This document shows positions 14,175 to 23,827 of a stretch of 64,000 nt of DNA, in pieces. Source of the stretch: Aliivibrio_A sp016764915 (GTDB lineage Bacteria; Pseudomonadota; Gammaproteobacteria; Enterobacterales; Vibrionaceae); the NCBI GenBank assembly GCA_965224595.1, contig OZ245057.1, forward strand, positions 1,178,001 to 1,242,000, written 5' to 3'. The notes under the pieces were generated by a model that was given only the letters and a program-made list of their open reading frames with translations, did no database searches and was not told where the DNA came from. A program made the position numbers and the translations under genes. How positions within the stretch are numbered: the stretch's first letter is position 1; the number at the start of each line of letters is the position of its first letter.

Positions 14175-16940
14175 TTAACGCTTCAGTAATTCATCTATCT
14201 TCTGCTTTACTGTGTGATCGTTTGACTCTATAGATTCTAATATTACTTTGGCCTGTGGTTTTTTACCATTCATGATCAATGCTTCAGAGTAGTGCAAAGC
14301 TATATCAACAGACTCTTGTTGCACCTTGTATGCTTTAGACAGTACTGCTTCTGCCTGTTGATACTTCGAGCTTTTCAAATAACATAACCCCAATGTATCC
14401 TGTACTTCATAGGAATCTTCTGCATAAGAATAGGCTTGTTCAGCGTACAAGCAACCTTGTTTAATATCTTTGGTTTGAATAAACAGCCATGCGACATTGT
14501 TTAATGAGGGAACATTGTTAGGAAATTTTTCAATAACCATCAAAAAATGTTCAATGGCTTTTTGAGGCTCTGAATTTGAGTAGAGCTCAGCCAGTTTGAA
14601 CACAATCGCAGTATTGGGATCAGAAACCTCTGTCTTTGCAGACTCCAAGCTGTTGATGGCCATATTTGTGTCACCATTTTTTTGATAGGTGACGGCTAAT
14701 TTCAGTGCACTTTCAAAATTAGGATTCATTTTATATAAGGCATCATAAAATGGAATGGCTTGTTCGAAGTTAAGCATAGAACTATAAATTGCAGCTTGTA
14801 ATCCTACAAATGGCAGTGATTTCTTTTGTTTACTGTCTAGCGAGTGTATGAAATTTAATGCTTTTTCGAACTGTCCTAGTTTCGCTTTGAGTTTTGCTAT
14901 CGCAAGAGGGAAAAATATCTCATCCGGAAATTTGTCATGTGCCTCTGTAGCAAATTGCATAGCCTGAATGTTCTCGTCGATTTTATCGTTAAATTGCACC
15001 AGTTTAATGTAAGGGGCAGGAGATTTTATATCTTGCTGTAACCATGATAAATATGAAGCCTTTGCGTTAGCGTAATCTTCTTGTGCGGTATAGATATCAG
15101 CGAGCAGTGCCCATGTAGACGGTAAGCGGCGCACTGGTGTAATGTTTGTTAGTGCAGTTAAGGCTTGTGGATAATTTTTGTTAGAAAACTCGAATAGTGC
15201 TTTTTGATGGATCAGTGCGATATTTTCAGGTTCAGCATTGAGCTGTGTATTTATTAGATCGATACTTCTATCGTATGCTTCGATTTTATTACTTAAGACA
15301 ATGAATAGACGAGCTACAACCGGATTAAATGGAGATAGACTTTTTGCTTTAAAGGCATATTCATAAGCGGCCGCTAGGTCATCGTTTCTTGCTTTTAACT
15401 TTGACAGTTCAGATAAGGCAGGAATGTAGTCAGGGTTAATATCTAATGCCTTTAATAGCCACTTCTCCGCTTCACTGTCATGTTTCTTAAACAACTCAAC
15501 CGTCGCTTTAAGGTTCAATGCATTGATATTATTTGGTTTTAAGGTCAACCATTTGTCAATAGTTTGCTCAGCATCGTCAACCATTTTCTGTTTTAGATAG
15601 TGAAGTGCAAGGGTTACATTGGCCTGTTCAGAGTCAGGAGACTGTTCAAGGGCAGATTTTAAATCTTCAACCCCAGATTGGTCATTGTTAAAGAGTTTTA
15701 TGATGCCGCTGGTGGTATTTGAACCCGTTGTTTTCATTTCACTTTCCGATAGGCGCTGAATTAGCTCTAATGCTTCTTCATTTCTCCCCAGCTTTGAAAG
15801 TTCAATGGATGAGTATGAGAGAAAATCCGTATCAATTTCATTTTCAAGAGGGACCGAATCGAGAATCATCAGAGCATCATCGATATAGCCCAGTTTAATT
15901 TTCGTCAATGCATACATTTTATGAATAAAGTGAGTCTTTGGCGCTAGCTCAGCGATGCTCTTTAAATGACGATTTGCTTGCTCGTATTTCTCTAATTTAA
16001 AGGCTGATACTCCAGCAATCACTTCAACAAATCTATTTTTTGAACCGTTTTGAATGGCCAACTCTGCATGCCGAAATGCGGAGTCAAAATCAGAAACAAC
16101 ATAACGGGTCTGTGCTTTAAAAGCATTCACTGTAGGGTGCTGAGGGGAAAGTGTCAGTAAAGTATCAATGATTTTTTCAGCTTCGGCATAGTTTTTGTCA
16201 GCGAGGTAGGCTTGGGTGATAAAAAATTGATATTGATGGGCACTCGGGGCGAGTTCAAATGCTTTTGAATATGCCTCACCAGCTTGTTTGAATTCGCCTT
16301 TGTTAAAGTAGAGATTACCTAAAAATAGTCGGATATCTGGATTGCTAGGAGCGATCTTTACAAGCTCGTTTGCGGTTTCCATTGCAGAGCGGTAATCGTC
16401 CTTTTGAGCTTCTAATGCCGCTTGACCCAATTGAGAGTAAATAGCATCACGGCTCGCTTCAGACGCTAGTTCGATATTGTAGCGAGCATTAGCGACATCA
16501 CCTTGTTGCAAATAAGCGAGTGCTGCAATACCTCGTAAGTCTGCGAAAGCATCGCTATTTGGAGTCACATTTGCAGCATCGACCAAGTCATAGAGTTGAG
16601 TGAATTTACCGTCACTGTAGAGAGCACGAGCAAGTAGAGGGTAAACACTGATATTATCGGTTTCAGTCAGTAGTGCTTTTTCGAACTGAACCGTTGCATT
16701 AACAAATTGACCTTGTTCTAGGTATAAACGTCCAAGTAGTATACGGGCGTCAGCTAATTCAGGGGATTTTTGAATGGCATTCTTTAATTCAATGATAGCG
16801 GAAGGGTGGTCATTTTGTTCTAAATATCCTTCAGCTTGTATGAAGTGCTCTTCGGCAGATTTGTTACATCCAGTTAATAGAAGTGAAAAGAATCCAGCGA
16901 TCACCATTTTGTATAATGGTCGATTAATTTTGATGTCCAT
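14175..16940 (-). CDS. prsT: XrtA/PEP-CTERM system TPR-repeat lipoprotein PrsT
   Basis: About 921 residues from ATG 16940, which has GGA 7 bases upstream; a TTG four codons further out is less likely. A lipoprotein signal (GFFSLLLTGC) gives a lipidated cysteine near residue 28. The remainder is more than twenty tetratricopeptide repeats, e.g. AIIELKNAIQKSPELADARILL and ALDINPDYIPALSELS. Length and layout match PrsT (TIGR02917), found in most PEP-CTERM/XrtA genomes; it is periplasmic, probably scaffolding export or polymerisation. Convergent with the PEP-CTERM protein gene, divergent from the acyl/acetyltransferase gene. Confidence 0.92.
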   Translation of the reverse strand: MDIKINRPLYKMVIAGFFSLLLTGCNKSAEEHFIQAEGYLEQNDHPSAIIELKNAIQKSPELADARILLGRLYLEQGQFVNATVQFEKALLTETDNISVYPLLARALYSDGKFTQLYDLVDAANVTPNSDAFADLRGIAALAYLQQGDVANARYNIELASEASRDAIYSQLGQAALEAQKDDYRSAMETANELVKIAPSNPDIRLFLGNLYFNKGEFKQAGEAYSKAFELAPSAHQYQFFITQAYLADKNYAEAEKIIDTLLTLSPQHPTVNAFKAQTRYVVSDFDSAFRHAELAIQNGSKNRFVEVIAGVSAFKLEKYEQANRHLKSIAELAPKTHFIHKMYALTKIKLGYIDDALMILDSVPLENEIDTDFLSYSSIELSKLGRNEEALELIQRLSESEMKTTGSNTTSGIIKLFNNDQSGVEDLKSALEQSPDSEQANVTLALHYLKQKMVDDAEQTIDKWLTLKPNNINALNLKATVELFKKHDSEAEKWLLKALDINPDYIPALSELSKLKARNDDLAAAYEYAFKAKSLSPFNPVVARLFIVLSNKIEAYDRSIDLINTQLNAEPENIALIHQKALFEFSNKNYPQALTALTNITPVRRLPSTWALLADIYTAQEDYANAKASYLSWLQQDIKSPAPYIKLVQFNDKIDENIQAMQFATEAHDKFPDEIFFPLAIAKLKAKLGQFEKALNFIHSLDSKQKKSLPFVGLQAAIYSSMLNFEQAIPFYDALYKMNPNFESALKLAVTYQKNGDTNMAINSLESAKTEVSDPNTAIVFKLAELYSNSEPQKAIEHFLMVIEKFPNNVPSLNNVAWLFIQTKDIKQGCLYAEQAYSYAEDSYEVQDTLGLCYLKSSKYQQAEAVLSKAYKVQQESVDIALHYSEALIMNGKKPQAKVILESIESNDHTVKQKIDELLKR

Positions 16941-17077
16941 ATCAGTATCCAACTAAGAAAATGTCTTGTACTTCAAGTTGTGCAATGTAGTACACTTTTA
17001 TCTGTCAATTATACCTGCTGAAATTATTTCCGCTATGAATATAATTGCTTAATTTATATATTTGCAAAGGAATGTAG

Positions 17078-18211
17078 ATGGCGATGAGGAATATTGAAAC
17101 AATCACTTGCGAGATGTTTTTGAACCCTAATAAAGAGTGGTTAGCTGAGACGTGGCAAAACCTTCAGCCGTGTGCTGAAGATAATGTTTTTTTATCTTGG
17201 CTTTGGATCAGCAGTTGGCTTGATTGTTTCGTCGATGATTTCATATTAGTTGAAGCAAGACAAAACAACAGGATAGTTGGATTAGGGATACTGATAAAAA
17301 AAACGTCTTTACTGAGTGCTTGCGCGCAACGTGGCGACTACTATTTGCACCGAACTGGAGATGAAAGCAAAGATCAAATATGGATTGAGTATAATGATTT
17401 TTTGATGGACAAAAAACATGAAATCCAGATCAGAAAATGTATGGCTTCGAAAGTATTGCATATGATCAAAAAAAGAGAGAGTTTTATTGTTGGTGCGTCT
17501 TTTGTTAATGATTTTGATAAGGTGCATCAAATTGGTGCTTTACAAAGAGTGACATGGCGTACGACTGCTTATGGTTTAGACCTATCTGTATTCAAAGGTG
17601 ATGTTGATGCTTTTAGAATGTCATTATCTAAAAGTGCAAGGTACCAGATAAAAAGAAGTATTCAACGATATGAAGAGCTTGGTGAACTTAAGCTTGAAAC
17701 TGCCAGCACAATAAAAATGGCGATGGATTTTTTAGAGATAGCTAAACCTTACCATATTAGTCGCTGGGGGAGTTCAAAAGGAGGAAGTGGTTTTATTAAC
17801 CCAGATTTTGTTGCGTTCCATACAACATTAATTGAACGTGGTATTAAAAATGGCAGTGTACAAATTCATCGTATATCCGTTAATAAAGAAACGATTGCTA
17901 TCATCTATAATTTAGAAACCAGTGACCAAGCCTATTTTTATCTTAGTGCTATCAATTATTCAATGACTAACTCTCACTTTAAACCAGGTTTAGTTTCACA
18001 TTATCTATTGATTCAAAAAGCAATTGTTGATGGTAAACTAACCTATGATTTCATGGGCGGGGCAGCTAGGTATAAATCGACGTTTGCAAACCATGAATCA
18101 AATCTGGCGGTGTATAAATTTCAACATCCGCATCTACTGTTAACAGTAGAGAACTTCAGTCGGAATTTAAAGCACCGTTTACAGTCTAAAAGCAGTTACG
18201 ACTACTCTTAA
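17078..18211 (+). CDS. GNAT/CelD-BcsL family acetyltransferase-like protein
   Basis: 377 residues, cytosolic. The N-terminal half has NVFLSWLWISSWLDCF, typical of the CelD/BcsL branch where a domain precedes GNAT-like acyl transfer, and the C-terminal GNAT_6-type domain includes SKSARYQIKRSIQRYEELG, AYFYLSAINYSMTN and YDFMGGAARYKSTF. Proteins of this type modify polysaccharide precursors, by adding acetyl or amino-acid groups. An AAGGA site 6 bases upstream fixes the start. It is separate from the FemAB-type protein at 35.9 kb, so the locus has two acyl transferases of related fold. Its 3' end overlaps the convergent beta-helix gene by 26 bases. Confidence 0.75.
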   Translation: MAMRNIETITCEMFLNPNKEWLAETWQNLQPCAEDNVFLSWLWISSWLDCFVDDFILVEARQNNRIVGLGILIKKTSLLSACAQRGDYYLHRTGDESKDQIWIEYNDFLMDKKHEIQIRKCMASKVLHMIKKRESFIVGASFVNDFDKVHQIGALQRVTWRTTAYGLDLSVFKGDVDAFRMSLSKSARYQIKRSIQRYEELGELKLETASTIKMAMDFLEIAKPYHISRWGSSKGGSGFINPDFVAFHTTLIERGIKNGSVQIHRISVNKETIAIIYNLETSDQAYFYLSAINYSMTNSHFKPGLVSHYLLIQKAIVDGKLTYDFMGGAARYKSTFANHESNLAVYKFQHPHLLLTVENFSRNLKHRLQSKSSYDYS

Positions 18212-19673
18212 ATGCACCCAAGAAAAGATCATTTTTTTCAATAGTATTACCACAAAAGTCTTTAATACCTAATTGATGGAATGGATAAATTTGAATGTCT
18301 TTAGAGTGTTTCAGAAGATCAATATCCATTATCGAAAAATCAATAGCTGCAGGGTTTACAAATATGTCGTTTAACTGCTCGGAACCACGCCAATAGTTTT
18401 TTTGCCATATTAAATTACCAAATTCGAAAACACTAGCATGATCGCGACTTCTGATTTTTCCACTTAATATATTATTGACCAAGGTAGCACTTGATTGTTG
18501 AAAACGGATGTCGATGCCTTGAGTGTTATAAAATGTATTATTGTTGATCAAACTATCAGAACCTTTGTTGACATATAAGCCAACATCAGAACAGAACATG
18601 ATAATATTATTTCTGATAGTAATGTTCTTTGCTTCAAATTCAGATTTATCACGACGGTTTTTTTGCGACATTCCCCCGCCACCGATTGAAAGACCGACAG
18701 TGGAACCTCTATATTTGTTGTTAGATGTTGAACAAATAACTAGATTATTTTCAAAAATACCCCCAATGCTACCTCCTTTAATAAATGCACCATAACTGAC
18801 TTTGTCGCCTGCTGATTTTACGAAGTCTTGAATAATATTATTACTGATTACCCAATTGTTTGCGTGGTCAATATTTATTGGGGTAACCGATTTTTTTGTT
18901 TTTCGTGGGCTATCAGAATAGAAATGATTGTTACTGATTTTACCATTATCAGGATAAACATCGTTGAGTTCATTGACCTTAATAGCGGCGTTAAAATTGC
19001 TAAATTGATTGTTAGTTATTTCAATATTAGAAGCAGAGCCAACGATATGTAAAGCATGGTCGCACCAGTTATCAGTTTGACAAGTACCATTAAAACGTAT
19101 GCCATTAATGCGCCAATAAGGAGAGAGTATATGCAACCCTTCTGAGCTATTTAAATTAATAATTGCTTTACCAATATTAAGTGCTTTTAGTGTGATTGGT
19201 TTCTCTTTAGTTGCAATAGTAGCTGAAGTTTTAACACTTCTAGATTTTATATTGTATATTCCATTTTTCAGCAGTAGTGTTTGCCCCGGCTTGACCTCTT
19301 TAAGCGCTTTGATCAGTTGTTCAGAGCTTGAGATGAGCAACGATGAGTTCTGTTCGTTACTGATAAGATTATATAAATCGGGATTATTAGGGCCTAGATT
19401 TACAATGTTGCTAGGGAGTGTTTGACCAGAATATCGGTCAGGTTTATAAAAATAATATGCTACTTTCTCGAGTGGTTTAGATATTAGATTAACACTTGGA
19501 TAATCCGTTTGAAGAGCCGTCGATATTTTCATCATCGCCTGAGGGAAGTTGTCGGCGCTATAACGAACTTGTTTTAAAAAATAGTAACTTGCCACCAATG
19601 CAAGAAGGTTGAACACAAGGCCACAGATGAGTAAGTATCTTTTGAGTAATAATGTTAATGATTGAGCCGTCAT
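18186..19673 (-). CDS. Membrane-anchored right-handed beta-helix protein (polysaccharide lyase-like)
   Basis: 495 residues. An N-terminal uncleaved hydrophobic segment (about 11-33, LICGLVFNLLALVASYYFL) anchors it, leaving the rest periplasmic. Residues about 115-440 are a parallel beta-helix with repeating N-rich turns (IEITNNQFSN, ISNNHFYS, ITIRNNIIMF, SLINNNTFYN). The opening QLIKALKEVKPGQTLLLKNGIY is typical of the chondroitinase-B/alginate lyase family 6 fold. I cannot place the catalytic Lys/Arg pair with certainty, so it may be a lyase, an epimerase or a binding protein. As a membrane-tethered enzyme in an EPS locus it could trim or edit the nascent chain. It is alone on its strand. 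Confidence 0.75.
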   Translation of the reverse strand: MTAQSLTLLLKRYLLICGLVFNLLALVASYYFLKQVRYSADNFPQAMMKISTALQTDYPSVNLISKPLEKVAYYFYKPDRYSGQTLPSNIVNLGPNNPDLYNLISNEQNSSLLISSSEQLIKALKEVKPGQTLLLKNGIYNIKSRSVKTSATIATKEKPITLKALNIGKAIINLNSSEGLHILSPYWRINGIRFNGTCQTDNWCDHALHIVGSASNIEITNNQFSNFNAAIKVNELNDVYPDNGKISNNHFYSDSPRKTKKSVTPINIDHANNWVISNNIIQDFVKSAGDKVSYGAFIKGGSIGGIFENNLVICSTSNNKYRGSTVGLSIGGGGMSQKNRRDKSEFEAKNITIRNNIIMFCSDVGLYVNKGSDSLINNNTFYNTQGIDIRFQQSSATLVNNILSGKIRSRDHASVFEFGNLIWQKNYWRGSEQLNDIFVNPAAIDFSIMDIDLLKHSKDIQIYPFHQLGIKDFCGNTIEKNDLFLGAFKSSRNCF

Positions 19674-20025
19674 TTGCTATCCTTGCACGTGAGTTTACTC
19701 CTACAGTATGATTAGTTAATCTGAATAGGTCAAAAGTATTGTATTGAAAATAAACATGTGTCTTTCAGTTGAGCAACTATTTAATGAATTGATAATGTGT
19801 TCATCGCTTAATAGATGAACATCGATTTAGCAGTTGGAGATATAGTAATAAAGGCAAACAGAATGAATCAGTTGAAATCAATTGATTAGTAAGGCAAATA
19901 TGGTTTACAATTTGATTACATACACATGGGTGTATTGAGTGTTTTTTGGCTCAAACAGACCTCTTTTAATGTACGGTATTCAGTCGTACAAAATTCAAAT
20001 GGACCTTGGATTGGAATGAAAAGTA
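19674..20025. other. 352-base AT-rich intergenic region
   Basis: Lies between two divergent genes, so it holds promoters for both the beta-helix gene and the ATP-grasp gene. TTGAG-N10-CTCAA (near 19937-19956) is a minor inverted repeat, and the stretch is AT-rich. I see no gene, no clear sigma-54 promoter and no RNA structure worth naming. Confidence 0.5.
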
Positions 20026-21795
20026 ATGTCAGACACGCATAAAGCGCATAGTAAGCGTGTGCTCGTACTTGGTGAGGATGCACGTAGTTTCTTAACTGTT
20101 ATACGCTCATTGGCGGAATCGGGTTATGAAGTTCATGCAGTTTGCTATGACCAACAAAGTCCAGCCTTCAAAAGCCGTTATCTTACTTCACTGCACAGTT
20201 ATAACTACCAAGCTTACAGCCAACAACAGTGGCTTGATTGTGTATTAGCGCTGATCGAGCGTTATCGTTTTCATCTGGTTATCCCTTGTGATGAACGTGC
20301 TATTTACCCATTATGGTCTCAAAGAAATCGCATCGCGAATTCTACTAAGTTAGCCATTTCTAACTCTCTTTCTTTAGATATTCTCTTTGATAAATGGAAA
20401 ACTAAACAGGCTGCAATAGAGTGTAACGTCGCTGTTGCTAAAGGCTCAATTCACGACTTATTAACTGTAAACTACCAGAAAATTGCCAATGGTTTTGGTG
20501 AACAATTCGTGATTAAACCACTACAATCATTTAATGAAGATTCATTATCAAGCCGTCAAAATGTAAAAATCATCAACAGTGAAAAAGAATATGATATTTT
20601 CACAAAATCACTTTCTAAGAATAATTCGACCTTTTTGATTGAAGAATTCTTTGAAGGTAAAGGTGAAGGGTTATCAGTTTTTGCTGTGGAGGGCACTATT
20701 CATGCTGCCTTTGCCCACATTCGAGTTGCTGAACCTAAACAAGGTGGAGGCAGTTCATACCGTAAAAGCATACCACTTGACCCTGATCTCCTTATTGCAA
20801 CTGAAAAGCTGTGCCAAGATACTAAATTGACTGGCGTTGCTATGTTTGAATATCGTAGAAATGAAAAATCGCGCCGATGGATTTTGGTCGAGGTTAATGC
20901 TCGTTTTTGGGGCTCTTTGCCTTTAGCAGTCGCTTCTGGTATTAATTTTCCTAAGTTGTACGCGGACTATCTTTGTGATGGCTATTTACCTAAAACCCCA
21001 TTGTTAAGCTACGATGAAGATCATTATGCGAGACAACTGCTTGCCGACTTGTACCGAATTAAAGGTGATGCTGAGTATGATAATGAACACTATTCGACGA
21101 GAACATCATTAATAAATTTGATTAAAAACTTAATGAGTTTTTCTAGGATATTTATTGGTAAAGAGACACTAGACAGTTTTTCTTGGCAAGATAAACAGCC
21201 ATTCTTTCGAGAACTTAAAACTATTTCAGAGCAATTTAGCTGGGCTTTAATCAAGAAAGTACCTCTGTTGATAACGATAAAGCGAAACAGTGTACAGAAA
21301 CAACTGATGAAACTGTTCAAGTTAAAGACGAACCGAAGAGTGTTATTTATCTGCTATGGCAACATTATGCGAAGCTCATTCGCCGAGCATTACTTATCAC
21401 AAAAACTTATCGCCAATGGTATAGCCTCTAAAGACCAAATAGCATCTTATGGTTTTCATAAAAATGAGAATCGACAAAGCCCACAAAATGCACAGTTTGC
21501 AGCCAAACAACTTAATGTATCACTTTCAGAGCACCGATCTAAATCGCTCTACCAATCAGACATAGAAGACAGTGATATCCTAATCTATTTTGATGAAAGC
21601 CATCGACTTAAATTGATGAGTTACTATTGTGCAAACCACCTCTTTAGTGCCGCAGATTTGTTAGATAAGCGATATTCAAACGAGTGTGAGATAAGTGATC
21701 CCTATAACGGTTCAAGTGATGAGGTCTCTGTCTGCTATAAGAAAGTAATTAATGCGGTCGAACAGTTGCTACTCATTAAAAAGGGAGCTCGTTAA
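20026..21795 (+). CDS. ATP-grasp protein fused to low-molecular-weight protein tyrosine phosphatase
   Basis: 589 residues in two parts. Residues 1 to about 390 are an ATP-grasp ligase: an N-terminal Rossmann-like domain (VLVLGEDARSFLTVIRSL), QFVIKPLQSFNEDS, GKGEGLSVFAVEG and the metal-site end ILVEVNARFWGSLPLAV. Residues about 438-589 form a LMW phosphatase: FICYGNIMRSSFAE carries the P-loop C(X)5RS with C443, and ISDPYNGSSDE supplies the late Asp-Pro general acid. The P-loop differs from the common CxGNICRSP in M and S. ATP-grasp proteins ligate carboxylates to amines, often on sugars. The phosphatase part resembles Wzb-type partners of polysaccharide tyrosine kinases, and the locus has such a kinase at 41.6 kb. 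The linkage is an inference. Confidence 0.85.
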   Translation: MSDTHKAHSKRVLVLGEDARSFLTVIRSLAESGYEVHAVCYDQQSPAFKSRYLTSLHSYNYQAYSQQQWLDCVLALIERYRFHLVIPCDERAIYPLWSQRNRIANSTKLAISNSLSLDILFDKWKTKQAAIECNVAVAKGSIHDLLTVNYQKIANGFGEQFVIKPLQSFNEDSLSSRQNVKIINSEKEYDIFTKSLSKNNSTFLIEEFFEGKGEGLSVFAVEGTIHAAFAHIRVAEPKQGGGSSYRKSIPLDPDLLIATEKLCQDTKLTGVAMFEYRRNEKSRRWILVEVNARFWGSLPLAVASGINFPKLYADYLCDGYLPKTPLLSYDEDHYARQLLADLYRIKGDAEYDNEHYSTRTSLINLIKNLMSFSRIFIGKETLDSFSWQDKQPFFRELKTISEQFSWALIKKVPLLITIKRNSVQKQLMKLFKLKTNRRVLFICYGNIMRSSFAEHYLSQKLIANGIASKDQIASYGFHKNENRQSPQNAQFAAKQLNVSLSEHRSKSLYQSDIEDSDILIYFDESHRLKLMSYYCANHLFSAADLLDKRYSNECEISDPYNGSSDEVSVCYKKVINAVEQLLLIKKGAR

Positions 21796-22778
21796 TGGTA
21801 GCTCCGCGCCTGGCGATAGTAATACATGCTGAAGAAGAGTTCGATTGGAGTGGCAGCTTTCGACGTTCAAATAAAGACGTTACCCATGGCAACGAACTCA
21901 CATTACTCATCGATAAAATGCTCAATTTGGATGCCAAGGTGACTTTAGCTATGGATTATCCATTTGTGATTAGTGATGAAGGGAGAGAGGTTATTGAGCA
22001 TTTTAAACATTTAATAAGCTCTAACATTGAATTTGCGGCACACTTACATCCTTGGGTAAACCCTCCATTCGAAACAGAAAATGATGTGGTCGATAATTTT
22101 TATTCGTATCCTGGTAACTTAGCCCCAGAATTTGAGTTGAAAAAATTAAAAGTTTTGGCCCAAGAGATTGAAAAGGTAACAGGTTGTCAGCCGACTACGT
22201 ATTTAGCTGGACGATATGGGATTGGTATTAACAGCAATCAGGTTTTGGAAAGTCTTGGATTTAAAACGGACTTAAGTATCAGTTCGTATTGTGATTTTAG
22301 TCACCAAGGCGGCCCTGATTTTACTTCATATACAAATGAAGTTCATGTGAGTGATGATATTCTTCATTTTCCCCACACGGGATCAATCATTACTGCAATC
22401 CCATACGTATCAGATTATTTTAACCGTAATCCGGCCATGTTTACCTCTTGGCAGAGCAGTAAAGTAAAGCAACTATTAAGTAAGCTGTTGCGGATTAGAC
22501 GTTATCGACTTTCACCGGAAGGATTCGACTTTCGACATATGAAAGCATTAACTCGTCAACAGATAGCGATTGGGCAAAAGGAGTTCATTTTTTCATTTCA
22601 TTCACCAAGTGCCAAACCAGGCTGTACACCCTATGTGAATAGTGATGTTGACTTAAAACGGTTCGAAATGAATATTACTAAATACATTAAATGGTTTAGA
22701 TGTGAGTTAAATGGTGAATATATTCTGCCTAACGAACAGCTTAAATACATGGAGAATAATCAGAGTGATTATTTATGA
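21795..22778 (+). CDS. WalW/polysaccharide deacetylase-like protein
   Basis: 327 residues, cytosolic-looking (no signal). The first strand holds VIHAEEEFDW, then VTLAMDYPFV, and HLHPWVNPP near residue 92 provides an H-x-H-x3-type metal motif as in carbohydrate esterase family 4; GRYGIGINS and SFHSPSAKPG are further core strands. Proteins of this type have been called WalW. It would hydrolyse N- or O-acetyl groups on a sugar or lipid-linked precursor. Start codon overlaps the preceding stop by one base (TAATG), so translation is coupled to the ATP-grasp protein. Clearly part of the same operon. Confidence 0.75.
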   Translation: MVAPRLAIVIHAEEEFDWSGSFRRSNKDVTHGNELTLLIDKMLNLDAKVTLAMDYPFVISDEGREVIEHFKHLISSNIEFAAHLHPWVNPPFETENDVVDNFYSYPGNLAPEFELKKLKVLAQEIEKVTGCQPTTYLAGRYGIGINSNQVLESLGFKTDLSISSYCDFSHQGGPDFTSYTNEVHVSDDILHFPHTGSIITAIPYVSDYFNRNPAMFTSWQSSKVKQLLSKLLRIRRYRLSPEGFDFRHMKALTRQQIAIGQKEFIFSFHSPSAKPGCTPYVNSDVDLKRFEMNITKYIKWFRCELNGEYILPNEQLKYMENNQSDYL

Positions 22779-22815
22779 TAGGTAGTAAAAATCTTTTATT
22801 AATAGGTATTGATTG

Positions 22816-23805
22816 ATGGGTAGGTATCGCGGAACCCCGTATTTTACGGTTGTCATCCCAACAAGAGATCGTCCTGAGCTGTTTCTTAGAACGTTAAAGT
22901 CCGTCATTAAACAATCTTTTACTCAGTTCGAGATTATCGTTGTGAACGATGGCTCTAATAATGTAAATTCTGATCGCTATAACGAGCTATTAATCGACAA
23001 ATATGAAAATTTAGCGCTAATTGATTTGGTGCATACACCGCAGGGACACGGGCCAAGTTACTCAAGAAATTTTGGAGCCAGAGCTGGGATTGGTCACTAT
23101 GTATGCTTTATCGATGATGATGATGAGTGGGTTGATCCTGGTTATTTACAACGTGTGTACAATGAAATTGAATCAAACAGTGTTGTTGTTGATGCATATT
23201 ACAGTCATCAAAAAGCATACCTACCATCTGGAGAACATAAGTCAGAAACAATATGGATTGAAGATTTAATCCTACATTCAGATACTGTTGTAACACCGGA
23301 AGCCAAAGAAGTCTCTGTTGATTTTCTATTGCAAAGCACTGGTTTTGCTCATATGAATTGTTCGATTTATCGGCAAGCATTCTTTTCTACTGAAGTCGGT
23401 GGTATGAACGAAAATATTCGATATGAATCTGACAGAGATCTCTATTATCGAGCGATTGATAAAGCAGAATGCATACTTTTCTCACCTTGTTTTATAGCAA
23501 AACACTATATCCCAGAGAAAAAAAATCGGGATAATGTAACAACAAAATTGCAGGTTTTAGATAAACTTCTTTTTCAGATTCAATCGTATAACCGATTTGT
23601 GTTATTTGCTAAAAATCAGCAAATTGTTGAGCGTGCCAGAATTGCAAAAATACATGCATTAAAAAAGATGACAGAAGAATTATATGCTCAGAAAGAATAT
23701 TCAAAAGCACTCAACTTCGGTAAAGAGGCTCTTTCTAGCAAGCTGACTGTTAAGTGGCTAATATTTTTAGTATTGGTAAAAATAAAACAGTTAACATCAG
23801 GCTAA
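22816..23805 (+). CDS. Family 2 glycosyltransferase
   Basis: 329 residues from ATG 22816 (a TTG one codon upstream is possible but less likely). GT-A fold: TVVIPTRDRPELFLRTL at the start, then FEIIVVNDGS, and the metal-binding DXD as IDDDDEW near residue 98; ESDRDLYYRA supplies the catalytic-base region. Inverting enzyme using a nucleotide sugar, adding a sugar to the lipid-linked repeat at the cytoplasmic face. No membrane segment is seen except the weakly hydrophobic C-terminus. It sits in the operon of the ATP-grasp fusion and sulfotransferase. Confidence 0.88.
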   Translation: MGRYRGTPYFTVVIPTRDRPELFLRTLKSVIKQSFTQFEIIVVNDGSNNVNSDRYNELLIDKYENLALIDLVHTPQGHGPSYSRNFGARAGIGHYVCFIDDDDEWVDPGYLQRVYNEIESNSVVVDAYYSHQKAYLPSGEHKSETIWIEDLILHSDTVVTPEAKEVSVDFLLQSTGFAHMNCSIYRQAFFSTEVGGMNENIRYESDRDLYYRAIDKAECILFSPCFIAKHYIPEKKNRDNVTTKLQVLDKLLFQIQSYNRFVLFAKNQQIVERARIAKIHALKKMTEELYAQKEYSKALNFGKEALSSKLTVKWLIFLVLVKIKQLTSG

Positions 23806-23827
23806 ATAAAAAGTATAGGAGTTCATT

